Source of the DNA: Streptomyces atriruber
Lineage (GTDB): Bacteria > Actinomycetota > Actinomycetes > Streptomycetales > Streptomycetaceae
DNA length: 50,343 bases
Assembly: GCF_001418325.1 (NCBI RefSeq)
Contig: NZ_LIPN01000182.1
Location: 1-50,343 of the forward strand
Reading direction: 5' to 3'
Shown here one piece after another: positions 1-9,784 of this stretch. The notes beneath the pieces were generated by a model. It made no database searches. It saw only the letters and a program-made list of their open reading frames with translations, and was not told the origin of the DNA. A program made the translations under genes and the position numbers. Every line of letters begins with the position of its first letter. Positions within the stretch are counted from its first letter, which is position 1.

Positions 1-376
1 CCTCGGCCGCGGACACGGTGAAGCCGTACCGCTCGGAGGGCGGCAGGTCGGTGAGGGGGTCGCCGACGGGGTGGACGTCCCGGATCGCGCCGCAGCCCGA
101 GCACACCAGGTGCTGGTGGGGGCGGTGGGCGTTGGGGTCGTAGCGCTTGGCGCGGCCGTCGGTGGCGACCTCGATCACCTCACCGAGCAGGACGAGCTCG
201 CCGAGGGTGTTGTAGACGGTGGCGCGGGAGATCTCCGGCAGGCGGAGAGCGGCCTGGGCGAGGACCTCGTCGGCGGTCAGGTGGACGTGTTCACCGGCGA
301 GCACCTCGGCGACCACGCGGCGCTGGGCGGTCATCCGCCAGCCGCGTCCGCGGAGCCGTTGCAGCAGGTCACTCAT
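1..376 (-). CDS. Fur-family metalloregulator (FurA/CatR-like), C-terminus cut by window edge
   Basis: The first 125 codons of a Fur-family repressor are present; the gene runs leftward off the window. The visible protein begins MSDLLQRLRGRGWRMTAQ and shows the Fur winged helix (TAQRRVVAEVL, then ISRATVYNTLGELVLLGEV around residues 48-66). The dimerisation domain follows, with the metal-binding stretch HRPHQHLVCSGCG at about residues 85-97. Fur proteins repress genes by binding AT-rich operators with a bound metal or in a peroxide-sensitive way. It is transcribed divergently from a catalase-peroxidase gene at 611, and Fur-type repressors are known neighbours and regulators of catalase genes in Streptomyces (CatR, FurA). 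It is therefore probably a peroxide- or iron-responsive repressor of katG. The exact subfamily cannot be decided because the C-terminal metal site is missing. Start ATG at 376, with GAGGG about ten bases upstream. Confidence 0.9.
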   Translation of the reverse strand, partial: MSDLLQRLRGRGWRMTAQRRVVAEVLAGEHVHLTADEVLAQAALRLPEISRATVYNTLGELVLLGEVIEVATDGRAKRYDPNAHRPHQHLVCSGCGAIRDVHPVGDPLTDLPPSERYGFTVSAAE

Positions 377-438
377 GACCACCAACCCTCACTGTGCATA
401 GGCCTTGCGAATGAATGTGCGTGCGCCTGTCTGTCGTA

Positions 439-485
439 TTGACTTGGATTTCGTCCATCGTAGGATCGGATCTGGCTGACAGCCA
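439..485 (+). promoter_or_regulatory. Probable katG promoter with an inverted repeat at the start site
   Basis: A housekeeping-type promoter is visible: TTGACT at 439-444, a 16-base spacer and TAGGAT at 461-466. Transcription should begin near 473. Exactly there lies a perfect inverted repeat, TGGCTG-A-CAGCCA (473-485). The predicted leader before katG (ATG 611) is about 140 bases. The position of the repeat would suit a repressor or a leader hairpin. That the divergent Fur protein binds it is an inference; the repeat does not look like a typical AT-rich Fur box. Confidence 0.55.
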
Positions 486-577
486 AGGGACAGGGCAACG
501 GCACGGAACGACACATGGCTTCACCGGATCGCCTTCCGACCCGCGCGTGCACCTGCTCCATCACCCTCAGCTCTTGA

Positions 578-2836
<2,259 letters not shown>

Positions 2837-2838
2837 CG

Positions 2839-2870
2839 CTGACCGGCTGACCGGCTGACCGGCTGATCGG
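2839..2870. repeat. Four-unit 8-bp tandem repeat after katG
   Basis: The unit CTGACCGG occurs three times in perfect tandem (2839-2862), followed by a fourth copy with one change, CTGATCGG (2863-2870). It starts two bases after the katG stop codon. It could vary in copy number by slippage. No clear hairpin terminator is seen here. Confidence 0.8.
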
Positions 2871-2903
2871 CGCTTTCAGGATGGGTCGACCTGGACGCGC
2901 CGG

Positions 2904-3707
2904 TCAGCCGATAGCGGGGCGTCGGCCCCACGCGGAGACCATCGGTGATGTGGCGAGGTCGAGGCGGCCCGACGTGACGTTCGCGAGATGCCGGTCGATC
3001 TCCTCGTCGGTGGCGAGTCCCGCCGAGACGAGCTGTTCGCGGACGTGCCGTACCGTCGCCGCCTCCAGGACGTCGCAGGCCGGGGACGTGATCGGGAAGT
3101 AGGCGTCGGCGGTGACGTCGGTCAGGCCCGACTCCCGCAGCAACCGGGGGAGTTTGCGGCCGTAGGACAGGTCGGCGCCACGGGCCGCGAGCAGGGAACG
3201 GAACCCGGTGCGCAGCCTGTTGGCCAACGCCTGCTCCGGCCCGTACTCGTCCAGGCAGATCAGTGGCTGCGACGCCGGATCGGCGTCCTCGAGGAGCAGC
3301 CAGCCGCCCGGCCGCAGCGCGGAGACCATCGCGCTCAGGGCCCGCTCCCGGTCGGCCACGTGCACCAGCACCAGCCGGGCGTGCACGAAGTCGAGGCCGG
3401 TCGCCGGCGGGGCGTCCCGGCCCACGTCGTGGCGGAGCACCTCGACGGCCCCGCCCGTCGCCCGAGAGGCCCAGGAGGTGTCGATGTCGGTCGCCAGCAC
3501 CCGGCCGGCCGGCCCGACCCGGTCGGCCAGCCACGTCACGACCGACGGGCCACCCGCTCCGACCTCCCAGCACTGCCACCCCGAAGCGATCCCCAGGGTC
3601 TCGGCGTGCCGGAAGGTCACGGGGTCGAAGAGCTCGCTCAGTGCGTCGAAACGGATGCCCGCCTCGGACCGTGCGTTGTCGAGGAGGTAGTCGTTCTCGC
3701 GTGTCAT
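2904..3707 (-). CDS. SAM-dependent methyltransferase (class I)
   Basis: Protein of 267 residues starting MTRENDYLLDNAR. It has the Rossmann-type methyltransferase core: motif I-like VGAGGPSVVTWLADRVGP around residues 48-65, an acidic motif II region ATDIDTSW, a motif IV-like DFVHARLVLVHV, and the post-motif RALSAMVSALRPGGWLLLEDAD. The N-terminal half matches the UbiE/Methyltransf_11-25 type that modifies small molecules. The substrate cannot be told. It lies convergent with katG and divergent from the TOPRIM gene at 3789. Start ATG at 3707 is chosen because the methyltransferase domain begins there; the open frame continues upstream without family similarity, and no strong ribosome site is seen. 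Confidence 0.85.
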   Translation of the reverse strand: MTRENDYLLDNARSEAGIRFDALSELFDPVTFRHAETLGIASGWQCWEVGAGGPSVVTWLADRVGPAGRVLATDIDTSWASRATGGAVEVLRHDVGRDAPPATGLDFVHARLVLVHVADRERALSAMVSALRPGGWLLLEDADPASQPLICLDEYGPEQALANRLRTGFRSLLAARGADLSYGRKLPRLLRESGLTDVTADAYFPITSPACDVLEAATVRHVREQLVSAGLATDEEIDRHLANVTSGRLDLATSPMVSAWGRRPAIG

Positions 3708-3788
3708 AAGAGGATTGTCGGGGGGAGTGTCGCCGTCGGCCGTCGATATTCGGTGCCGTGTCGGGCGGCTGACGTGCAGACTCGTGGC

Positions 3789-4406
3789 ATGGCGGACATG
3801 TGGGCGTTCCGGGACGCGGTGAGCGGTTGGGCGGCGGGTGGTCCCGGCGGACCGGCGAGTGACCTGGCCGTGCGCCTGGGGCTGCGGACGGCGGTGCTCC
3901 TGGAGGGGCCGAGCGACCTCGCGGCGGTCGAGGCACTGGCCGCGCGGCGCGGCCGGGACCTGGCCGCCGAGGGGGTGTGCGTCGTACCGATGGGCGGGGC
4001 GATGAGCGTCGGGCGGTACGCCGGTCTCCTCGGACCAACCGGTCTCGGTCTGCGCCTGACGGGCTTGTGCGACGTGGGCGAGCAGCGCTTCTACGATCGC
4101 GGGCTCGAGAGGGCCGGGGCGTCGCGGCAGGACATCTACGTCTGTGCGGCGGACCTGGAGGACGAGCTCATCCGGGCGCTGGGTACGGCGAGGGTCGAGG
4201 AGATCATCGGGGAGGAGGGCGATCTGCGCGCCTGGCAGACGCTGCAGCGCCAGCCCGCCCACCAGGGCAGGCCGCGGCATCAGCAGTTGCGGCGCTTCCT
4301 CGGCACCAAGAAGGGACGCAAGATCCGTTACGGTCACTTGCTGACGGCGGCGCTCGCTCCCGGCGAGGTGCCGGCTCCGCTGGACGGGCTGTTCGCGAGC
4401 GTGTGA
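3789..4406 (+). CDS. Stand-alone TOPRIM-domain protein (OLD-nuclease-like)
   Basis: Small protein of 205 residues made almost entirely of a TOPRIM fold. Visible features are the strand-acidic motif AVLLEGPSDLAAVEALA (Glu39, Asp43), the D-x-G motif LTGLCDVGEQR (Asp95, Gly97), and a later acidic segment CAADLEDELIRALG (Asp122, Glu124), as in the C-terminal TOPRIM of OLD-family endonucleases. No ABC ATPase domain is present. A metal-dependent nucleotidyl transferase or nuclease activity is the family expectation; the biological role is unknown. Start ATG 3789 is preferred (a second Met lies three codons later); the ribosome site is weak. It is divergent from the methyltransferase and upstream of fprA, with its own stop 205 bases before. 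Confidence 0.75.
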   Translation: MADMWAFRDAVSGWAAGGPGGPASDLAVRLGLRTAVLLEGPSDLAAVEALAARRGRDLAAEGVCVVPMGGAMSVGRYAGLLGPTGLGLRLTGLCDVGEQRFYDRGLERAGASRQDIYVCAADLEDELIRALGTARVEEIIGEEGDLRAWQTLQRQPAHQGRPRHQQLRRFLGTKKGRKIRYGHLLTAALAPGEVPAPLDGLFASV

Positions 4407-4501
4407 GCGGGGCGGCGTCGGGCGAGGTGACGACGCAGGCCCAGGTGCACGTACGGGCCCCCGGGGCACGTCCCGGAACCCCTGCGGCGTAGGGTAGGAC
4501 T

Positions 4502-4570
4502 CATAAGGCTGCCTTATGGGGTCATAAATATGACCCGCCTACTTGGTTAGGCTTGCCTTAGTTTAGGCTT
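4502..4570 (+). promoter_or_regulatory. Stacked palindromes and iron-box-like site upstream of fprA
   Basis: Three elements are packed in 69 bases. First is a perfect inverted repeat, CATAAGGC-T-GCCTTATG (4502-4518). Directly abutting it is a second, GGGTCATA-AA-TATGACCC (4519-4536). Then comes 4542-4560, which matches the actinobacterial IdeR/DmdR iron-box consensus at 14 of 19 positions by my count, with the core GGTTAGGCTTGCCTTAG. The octamer TTAGGCTT occurs twice, at 4547-4554 and 4563-4570. The first palindrome and the iron-box share the AGGCT...GCCTTA core. They lie 42-110 bases before the fprA start, so they probably bind repressors at its promoter. Confidence 0.6.
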
Positions 4571-4611
4571 CCCCTTGAGTCACTCCATCACCGCTCGAAG
4601 GGAACCTCAAC

Positions 4612-5976
4612 ATGCCTCGCCCTCTGCGGGTAGCCATTGTCGGAGCCGGCCCCGCCGGGATCTATGCCGCCGACGCGCTGCTCAAATCCGCAGTGGCGGT
4701 CGAGCCGGGTGTGTCGATCGACCTCTTCGAGCGGATGCCCGCGCCGTTCGGTCTGATCCGCTACGGCGTCGCCCCCGACCACCCCCGGATCAAGGGCATC
4801 ATCACGGCCCTGCACCAGGTGCTCGACAAGCCCCAGATCCGCCTCTTCGGCAACGTCGACTACCCGCGCGACATCAGCCTGGACGACCTGCGCAGCTTCT
4901 ACGACGGGGTGATCTTCTCCACGGGTGCCACCGCGGACCGCGCCCTCGACATACCGGGCATCGACCTCGACGGCTCGTACGGCGCCGCGGACTTCGTGTC
5001 CTGGTACGACGGGCACCCCGACGTGCCGCGCACCTGGCCGCTGGAGGCGGAGAAGGTCGCCGTCCTCGGCGTCGGCAACGTGGCGCTCGACGTGGCACGC
5101 ATCCTCGCCAAGACCGCCGACGAGCTGCTGCCCACCGAGATCCCGGCCAACGTCCACGACGGGCTCAAGGCCAACAAGGCGCTGGAGGTCCACGTCTTCG
5201 GCCGCCGCGGCCCCGCGCAGGCGAAGTTCAGCCCGATGGAGCTGCGCGAGCTGGACCACTCGCCCAACATCGAGGTCATCGTCGACCCCGAGGACATCGA
5301 CTACGACGACGGCTCGATCGCGACCCGGCGCGGCAACAAGCAGGCCGACATGGTCGCCAAGACCCTGGAGAACTGGGCCATCCGCGACATCGGCGACCGC
5401 CCGCACAAGCTGTTCCTGCACTTCTTCGAGTCGCCCTCCGAGATCCTCGGCGAGGACGGCAAGGTCGTCGGCCTGCGCACCGAGCGCACCGCGCTCGACG
5501 GCACCGGCAACGTCAAGGGCACCGGAGAGTTCAAGGACTGGGACCTCGGGGCGGTCTACCGCGCCGTCGGCTACCTCTCCGACGAACTCCCCAAGCTGCC
5601 CTGGGACGTCACGTCCGGCACGGTTCCGGACGAGGCGGGCCGCGTGATCGAGGAGTCCGGCGAGCACCTCCAGTCGACGTACGTCACCGGCTGGATCCGG
5701 CGTGGCCCCGTGGGCCTCATCGGCCACACCAAGGGCGACGCCAACGAGACCGTCGCCAGCCTCCTCGACGACCGCGAGAACGGCCGACTGCACACCCCCG
5801 CCTCGCCCGAGCCGGAGGCCGTGGACGCCTTCCTCGGTGAGCGCAACGTCCGCTTCACCACGTGGGACGGCTGGTACCGCCTCGACGCCGCGGAGAAGTC
5901 GCTCGGCGAGCCGCAGGGCCGTGAGCGCGTGAAGATCGTCGAGCGCGAGGACATGCTCAAGGCGAGCGGCGCGTAA
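4612..5976 (+). CDS. fprA: FprA-type ferredoxin/adrenodoxin-NADP+ reductase
   Basis: Flavoprotein of 454 residues that moves electrons between NADPH and ferredoxin, serving cytochromes P450 or iron release. The N-terminal FAD-binding motif is VAIVGAGPAGIYAAD (Gly11, Gly13, Gly16). Family landmarks APFGLIRYGVAPDHPRIK and FSTGATADRALDIPG follow. A second dinucleotide motif, VAVLGVGNVALDVARIL, binds NADP(H), and the C-terminal signature WIRRGPVGLIGHTKGDA is present. Length and domain order match mycobacterial FprA. The ribosome site GAAGGGA (4597-4603) sits eight bases before ATG. The iron-box-like operators upstream suggest derepression under iron limitation, which would fit a role in ferric iron reduction; that is inference. 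No ferredoxin gene is adjacent. Confidence 0.93.
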   Translation: MPRPLRVAIVGAGPAGIYAADALLKSAVAVEPGVSIDLFERMPAPFGLIRYGVAPDHPRIKGIITALHQVLDKPQIRLFGNVDYPRDISLDDLRSFYDGVIFSTGATADRALDIPGIDLDGSYGAADFVSWYDGHPDVPRTWPLEAEKVAVLGVGNVALDVARILAKTADELLPTEIPANVHDGLKANKALEVHVFGRRGPAQAKFSPMELRELDHSPNIEVIVDPEDIDYDDGSIATRRGNKQADMVAKTLENWAIRDIGDRPHKLFLHFFESPSEILGEDGKVVGLRTERTALDGTGNVKGTGEFKDWDLGAVYRAVGYLSDELPKLPWDVTSGTVPDEAGRVIEESGEHLQSTYVTGWIRRGPVGLIGHTKGDANETVASLLDDRENGRLHTPASPEPEAVDAFLGERNVRFTTWDGWYRLDAAEKSLGEPQGRERVKIVEREDMLKASGA

Positions 5977-6030
5977 CGCTCCGAGCCGTCGGGCCGTCGG
6001 CCGAGGTGCCCGAGGGTGCCGAGGCCGGCG

Positions 6031-6061
6031 GCCCGGCGGCTGTCGTGCCGTGCCGCCGGGC
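6031..6061 (+). terminator. Hairpin terminator after fprA
   Basis: Perfect 10-bp stem GCCCGGCGGC (6031-6040) with GCCGCCGGGC (6052-6061) around an 11-base loop, 55 bases after the fprA stop. There is no U-tract, as is common in Streptomyces. Confidence 0.55.
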
Positions 6062-6201
6062 TGGCCTGATTAGCCGTGTACGCAGGCGGGTCGGGGTCGC
6101 GCCCACGTACCATGACCAGTCGATCGGTGAGCCGGACCGGAGCGCTGTGCGCCGGGCCGGATGGGGAGATCGGGGAGCGGGGGCGGTACGGGGCAGGACC
6201 C

Positions 6202-9200
6202 ATGGAGCTGGGCGTGAACGGCGTGCAGGGCGTGAACGGCGCGGACGGTGTGTACGGAACGGACGGCGCGTACGGCGCTCACCCGGACATGCGCTACCGC
6301 TTGCTGGGACCGGTCGAAGCCTGGCGCGCGGGCCGTCGGCTCACCCTCGGTGGCCCCAAGCCCCGTGCGCTGCTCGCGGCGCTGCTCCTGGAGCCCGGGC
6401 GCGTGGTCTCCGCCGAGGCACTCATCGACGTGATCTGGGGCGACAACCCGCCGGACACCGCGAGATCCCTGATCCAGTCCTACGTCTCCGCGCTGCGCCG
6501 AGCCCTGTCCGCCGACGTCATCGAGACACAACCGCCCGGCTATCTGATCCACGCGGACGCCGAGGTCGTCGACCGCGCGGCGTTCGAACGGCTGACGGCC
6601 CGGGGGCGGCGGGCGGCCGCCGCGGGCGACCACGCCGTGGCGGCCCGGCTGCTCAGCGAGGCCCTCGCGCTGTGGCGCGGCCCCGCGCTCGGCGGGATCG
6701 GCGAGACGCTGCGCGCCATGGCCGACCACCTGGAGGAGGCCCGGCAGGCCGCCCTGGAGGAACGGATCGGCGCCGAACTCGCCCAGGCGGGCCGCGAGAC
6801 GGAGCTGGTCGGAGAGCTCACCGCACTGGTCGTCACGCACCCCACCCGCGAGCGGCTGCGGGCCCAACTCATGCTCGCTCTCTACCGGCTGGGCCGACAG
6901 GCCGACGCCCTCGCGGTGTACACGGACGGGCGCGACGTACTCGCGGAGGAGCTGGGCATCGACCCGGGGCCGGGGCTCAGGTCGATGCACGAGGCCATCC
7001 TTCGGGCGGACGCCTCCCTGCTGCCCGGCCCGGGGGAGGGGGCGCCTACCCGTGACACCCCTTACACCCGTGACACCCGGGACACGGAAGGGCCCGCCAC
7101 GGACACGGAAGCGCCCAACACCGTCTCCACCAGCGCCGAGAGCCCCACCGGCAGCGTGCCCGGCGCCGAGCCTCCGCCTCCCGCACCCGCCCTCCTGCCG
7201 CCCGCCATCGGGGACTTCACCGGACGCGAGGCGCAGCTCGGCGAGGTGCAGGCCGCGCTGACAGGCCCCGGACCGCGCCAGGCCGTGCCCGTCGTCGTCA
7301 TCTCCGGGCCCGGCGGCATCGGCAAGTCCGTCCTCGGCGTCACCGCCGCCCATCGGATCGCCGACGCGTACCCCGACGGACAGCTCTACGCCGAACTGCG
7401 GGGCGCCACCGACCCCGTGGCCCCCTGCGAGGTGCTCGGCCGACTGCTGCGCGCCCTGGGCGCAGACCCTCCGGAGGGGGACGCCGAACGACGCGACCTC
7501 TTCCGCAGCCTCGTCGCGGGGCGCCGCATCCTGCTCGTCCTCGACGACGCGGGCAGCGAGTCCCAGGTGCGACCCTTACTCCCGGGGAGCGCCACCTGCG
7601 GGGTGCTGATCACCGCCCGCGCCCGCCTCGGCGCGCTGCCCTGCACCCACCGCACCGACCTGGACGTCCTGGACTCGGCGCCCGGCACCGACCTGCTCGC
7701 CAGGGTCGCGGGCGAACAGCGCGTGCGCGACGATCCGGAGGCCGCCCGCCGCATCGTGGACCTGTGCGGCGGGCTCCCGCTGGCCCTGCGCATCGCGGGC
7801 GCCCGCCTCGCCACCCGCAGCCACTGGTCGGCGCGGACGCTCGCCGACCGGCTCGCCGACGAACACCACCGCCTGGACGAACTCGCCGTCGGCGACCTGG
7901 AGGTCAGGGCGGGCCTCGGCCTGAGCTACCGCGCCCTGGACACCGCCTCCCGGACCGCCCTGCGCCGCCTCGGCCTGCTCGCCGCGCCCGACGTCGCGTC
8001 CTGGGTGGTCGCCGCACTGCTCGACGTGCCGGAGGCCGAAGCGGACCGCGTCGTGGAGCAGCTCATCGATGCCCAGCTCCTGCACTGCACCCTGGTGGAC
8101 CGCGCCGGGCAGCCCCGCTACCGGCCGCACGACCTCGTGCGTGTGTACGCCGCCGAACGCGCCGAGGCCGAGGACACCCCCGCCGAACGTTCCGCCGCCG
8201 TCGGCCGGGCCCTCGGCGCCGGACTCTGGCTCACCGGACGCGTCGCCTCGGCCACGCCGTCCGGCGCCGTCGAACTGCACCGCGGCTTCCTGGACTCTGG
8301 CCCGGTCGGCGCGGCGGCCGGGGCCCAGGGCCACCACGTGCGGCCCGTCGGCCCCGCGGCCACCAGGCGGGCGCTCGCCGACCCGGCCGCCTGGTTCGAG
8401 GCCGAGGCCGACGCGTTCGCCGCCGCCGTCGAACGGGCCGCGGCCTTCGACCTGCACACCCTGGCCTGCGAGGCCGCGGCCGCCCTGTGCTCGTCCGCGT
8501 ACGCCGTCGGCAACCGCTTCGAGGCCTGGTGGCGCAGCCACGACGCGGCACTGGCCGCCGCCCGGCGCGCCGAGGACCGCTCCGGCGAGGCCCTGCTGCT
8601 CATCGGCCTCGGCCAACTCCGCTACGAACAGGACCGGTTCACCGAGTCGCAGGACTACTTCCGGCAGGCGTCCGGGATCTGCGCCGACCTCGGGGACGCG
8701 CGCGGCCGGGCCGCCGCCCTCGCCGGACTCGGGAGCGCCCTGCGCGAAGCGGGGCGCCTGCGGGCCGCGCTCGGCGTGCTGGCCCGGGCCGTCGAAGGCT
8801 TCCGTGAGCTCCAGGACGACCCGGGCCTCGGCCTCTCCTGCCGCTTCGCGGGAACCGTCCACCTCGAACTCGGCGAGGACGAGGCGGCGTTCACGCTCCT
8901 CGACGAGTCCCTGCGCGCGTACCGCAGGCTCGGCAGCCGACGGGGCGAGGCGCTCACGCTGCGCTCGCTGAGTCTCGTGCACCGCGCGCTCGGCGCGTAC
9001 GCCGAAGCCGAGCGGCTCGCCGACCGGGCGGTGACGCTCCTCACCGGGATCGGGGACTCGCTGATGGCGGCCTACGCGGTGCAGGCGCGCGCCAAGTGCC
9101 GCATGAGGCTGGGGAATGCCGCCGCGGCCGCCGTCGAGCTGCGCGGCGTCCTGGACACCTGCCGGGCACACCGCGACCGCTTCGGGGAGGCACTCGCCCT

Positions 9201-9444
9201 GCGCACGCTCGGCGAGTGCGAGCTCGTCGACGGCCGCATCGCCGCAGCCGAGCGACGGCTCACCCGGGCGGTCGCCCTCTGGGAGGTCCTGGACCTGCCG
9301 CTGGCCCGGGCCCGCACTCTGCGCGATCTCGCCGCGGCCCGGGAGGCCGCGGGCGAGCGGGCGGCCGCGGTCGCGCTGCGTGCCGAGGCGCGGGACGTCT
9401 TCACGGCGTACGAGGCACGCGAGCGACACGAGCCGGGCCCGTGA
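6202..9444 (+). CDS. AfsR-like SARP regulator with NB-ARC ATPase and TPR domains
   Basis: Large regulator of about 1080 residues. An OmpR-type winged DNA-binding domain starts at MRYRLLGPVEAWRAGRR (residue 30) and runs to about 120, followed by the all-helical BTAD domain to about 275. A Thr/Pro-rich linker leads to a STAND/NB-ARC ATPase with Walker A SGPGGIGKS (about 369-376) and Walker B RRILLVLDDA (about 440-449). The C-terminal half consists of TPR-like helical repeats rich in A, L, G, R and E. This is the architecture of AfsR, a global activator of secondary metabolism. Start: ATG 6202 follows GGGGCAGGA; ATG 6289 at the domain edge is an alternative. If 6202 is right, residues 4-27 are eight Gly-X-Y triplets. 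Codon 459 is TTA (7576-7578), so translation may need the bldA tRNA. Its targets are unknown; no biosynthetic cluster adjoins. Confidence 0.9.
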   Translation: MELGVNGVQGVNGADGVYGTDGAYGAHPDMRYRLLGPVEAWRAGRRLTLGGPKPRALLAALLLEPGRVVSAEALIDVIWGDNPPDTARSLIQSYVSALRRALSADVIETQPPGYLIHADAEVVDRAAFERLTARGRRAAAAGDHAVAARLLSEALALWRGPALGGIGETLRAMADHLEEARQAALEERIGAELAQAGRETELVGELTALVVTHPTRERLRAQLMLALYRLGRQADALAVYTDGRDVLAEELGIDPGPGLRSMHEAILRADASLLPGPGEGAPTRDTPYTRDTRDTEGPATDTEAPNTVSTSAESPTGSVPGAEPPPPAPALLPPAIGDFTGREAQLGEVQAALTGPGPRQAVPVVVISGPGGIGKSVLGVTAAHRIADAYPDGQLYAELRGATDPVAPCEVLGRLLRALGADPPEGDAERRDLFRSLVAGRRILLVLDDAGSESQVRPLLPGSATCGVLITARARLGALPCTHRTDLDVLDSAPGTDLLARVAGEQRVRDDPEAARRIVDLCGGLPLALRIAGARLATRSHWSARTLADRLADEHHRLDELAVGDLEVRAGLGLSYRALDTASRTALRRLGLLAAPDVASWVVAALLDVPEAEADRVVEQLIDAQLLHCTLVDRAGQPRYRPHDLVRVYAAERAEAEDTPAERSAAVGRALGAGLWLTGRVASATPSGAVELHRGFLDSGPVGAAAGAQGHHVRPVGPAATRRALADPAAWFEAEADAFAAAVERAAAFDLHTLACEAAAALCSSAYAVGNRFEAWWRSHDAALAAARRAEDRSGEALLLIGLGQLRYEQDRFTESQDYFRQASGICADLGDARGRAAALAGLGSALREAGRLRAALGVLARAVEGFRELQDDPGLGLSCRFAGTVHLELGEDEAAFTLLDESLRAYRRLGSRRGEALTLRSLSLVHRALGAYAEAERLADRAVTLLTGIGDSLMAAYAVQARAKCRMRLGNAAAAAVELRGVLDTCRAHRDRFGEALALRTLGECELVDGRIAAAERRLTRAVALWEVLDLPLARARTLRDLAAAREAAGERAAAVALRAEARDVFTAYEARERHEPGP

Positions 9445-9784
9445 GCGGTCAGACACATGAACCGGCGGGCCTTTGAAATGAGCACTCCCACAGTGCACTT
9501 GGCGCGGATTTGCAGAGAACTTGCAGCGCACGGCGTCAGGCTCTACGTGTCGGCGGCGCACTGAGGCCGACAGCAACGGGGGAGCCAACGGGGGATACGG
9601 GGGAGCATCGGGGGAAAGGCCGCTGTTGCGCGCACGGCTCATACGACCGGGTCAGTCTCGGCCGCATGGGCCGTGCGGCGCGTGGAGCCGCTGCAGTATC
9701 GGGGGACTCCGGGGACGGGCCGCGGCCCGCCCCCGGGGCTGTGCCCCTCGCCGCGAAGACCGACGTCACCATGGGGGGCCGAGC
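9445..9784. other. 340-base non-coding gap with a G-quadruplex motif
   Basis: No convincing gene lies between the AfsR-like regulator and the M15 peptidase. The gap contains four G5 runs on the plus strand at 9578-9582, 9590-9594, 9599-9603 and 9610-9614, separated by loops of 7, 4 and 6 bases: a textbook intramolecular G-quadruplex motif. Further G-rich stretches follow near 9700-9720. The G-rich block is 171 bases before the next start codon and could sit in its leader or promoter. Confidence 0.6.

Noticed and set aside
9578..9614. Regular GGGGG runs considered as a CRISPR or tandem repeat array
   Set aside because: Units are too short and spacers too small; a G-quadruplex motif explains the spacing better.
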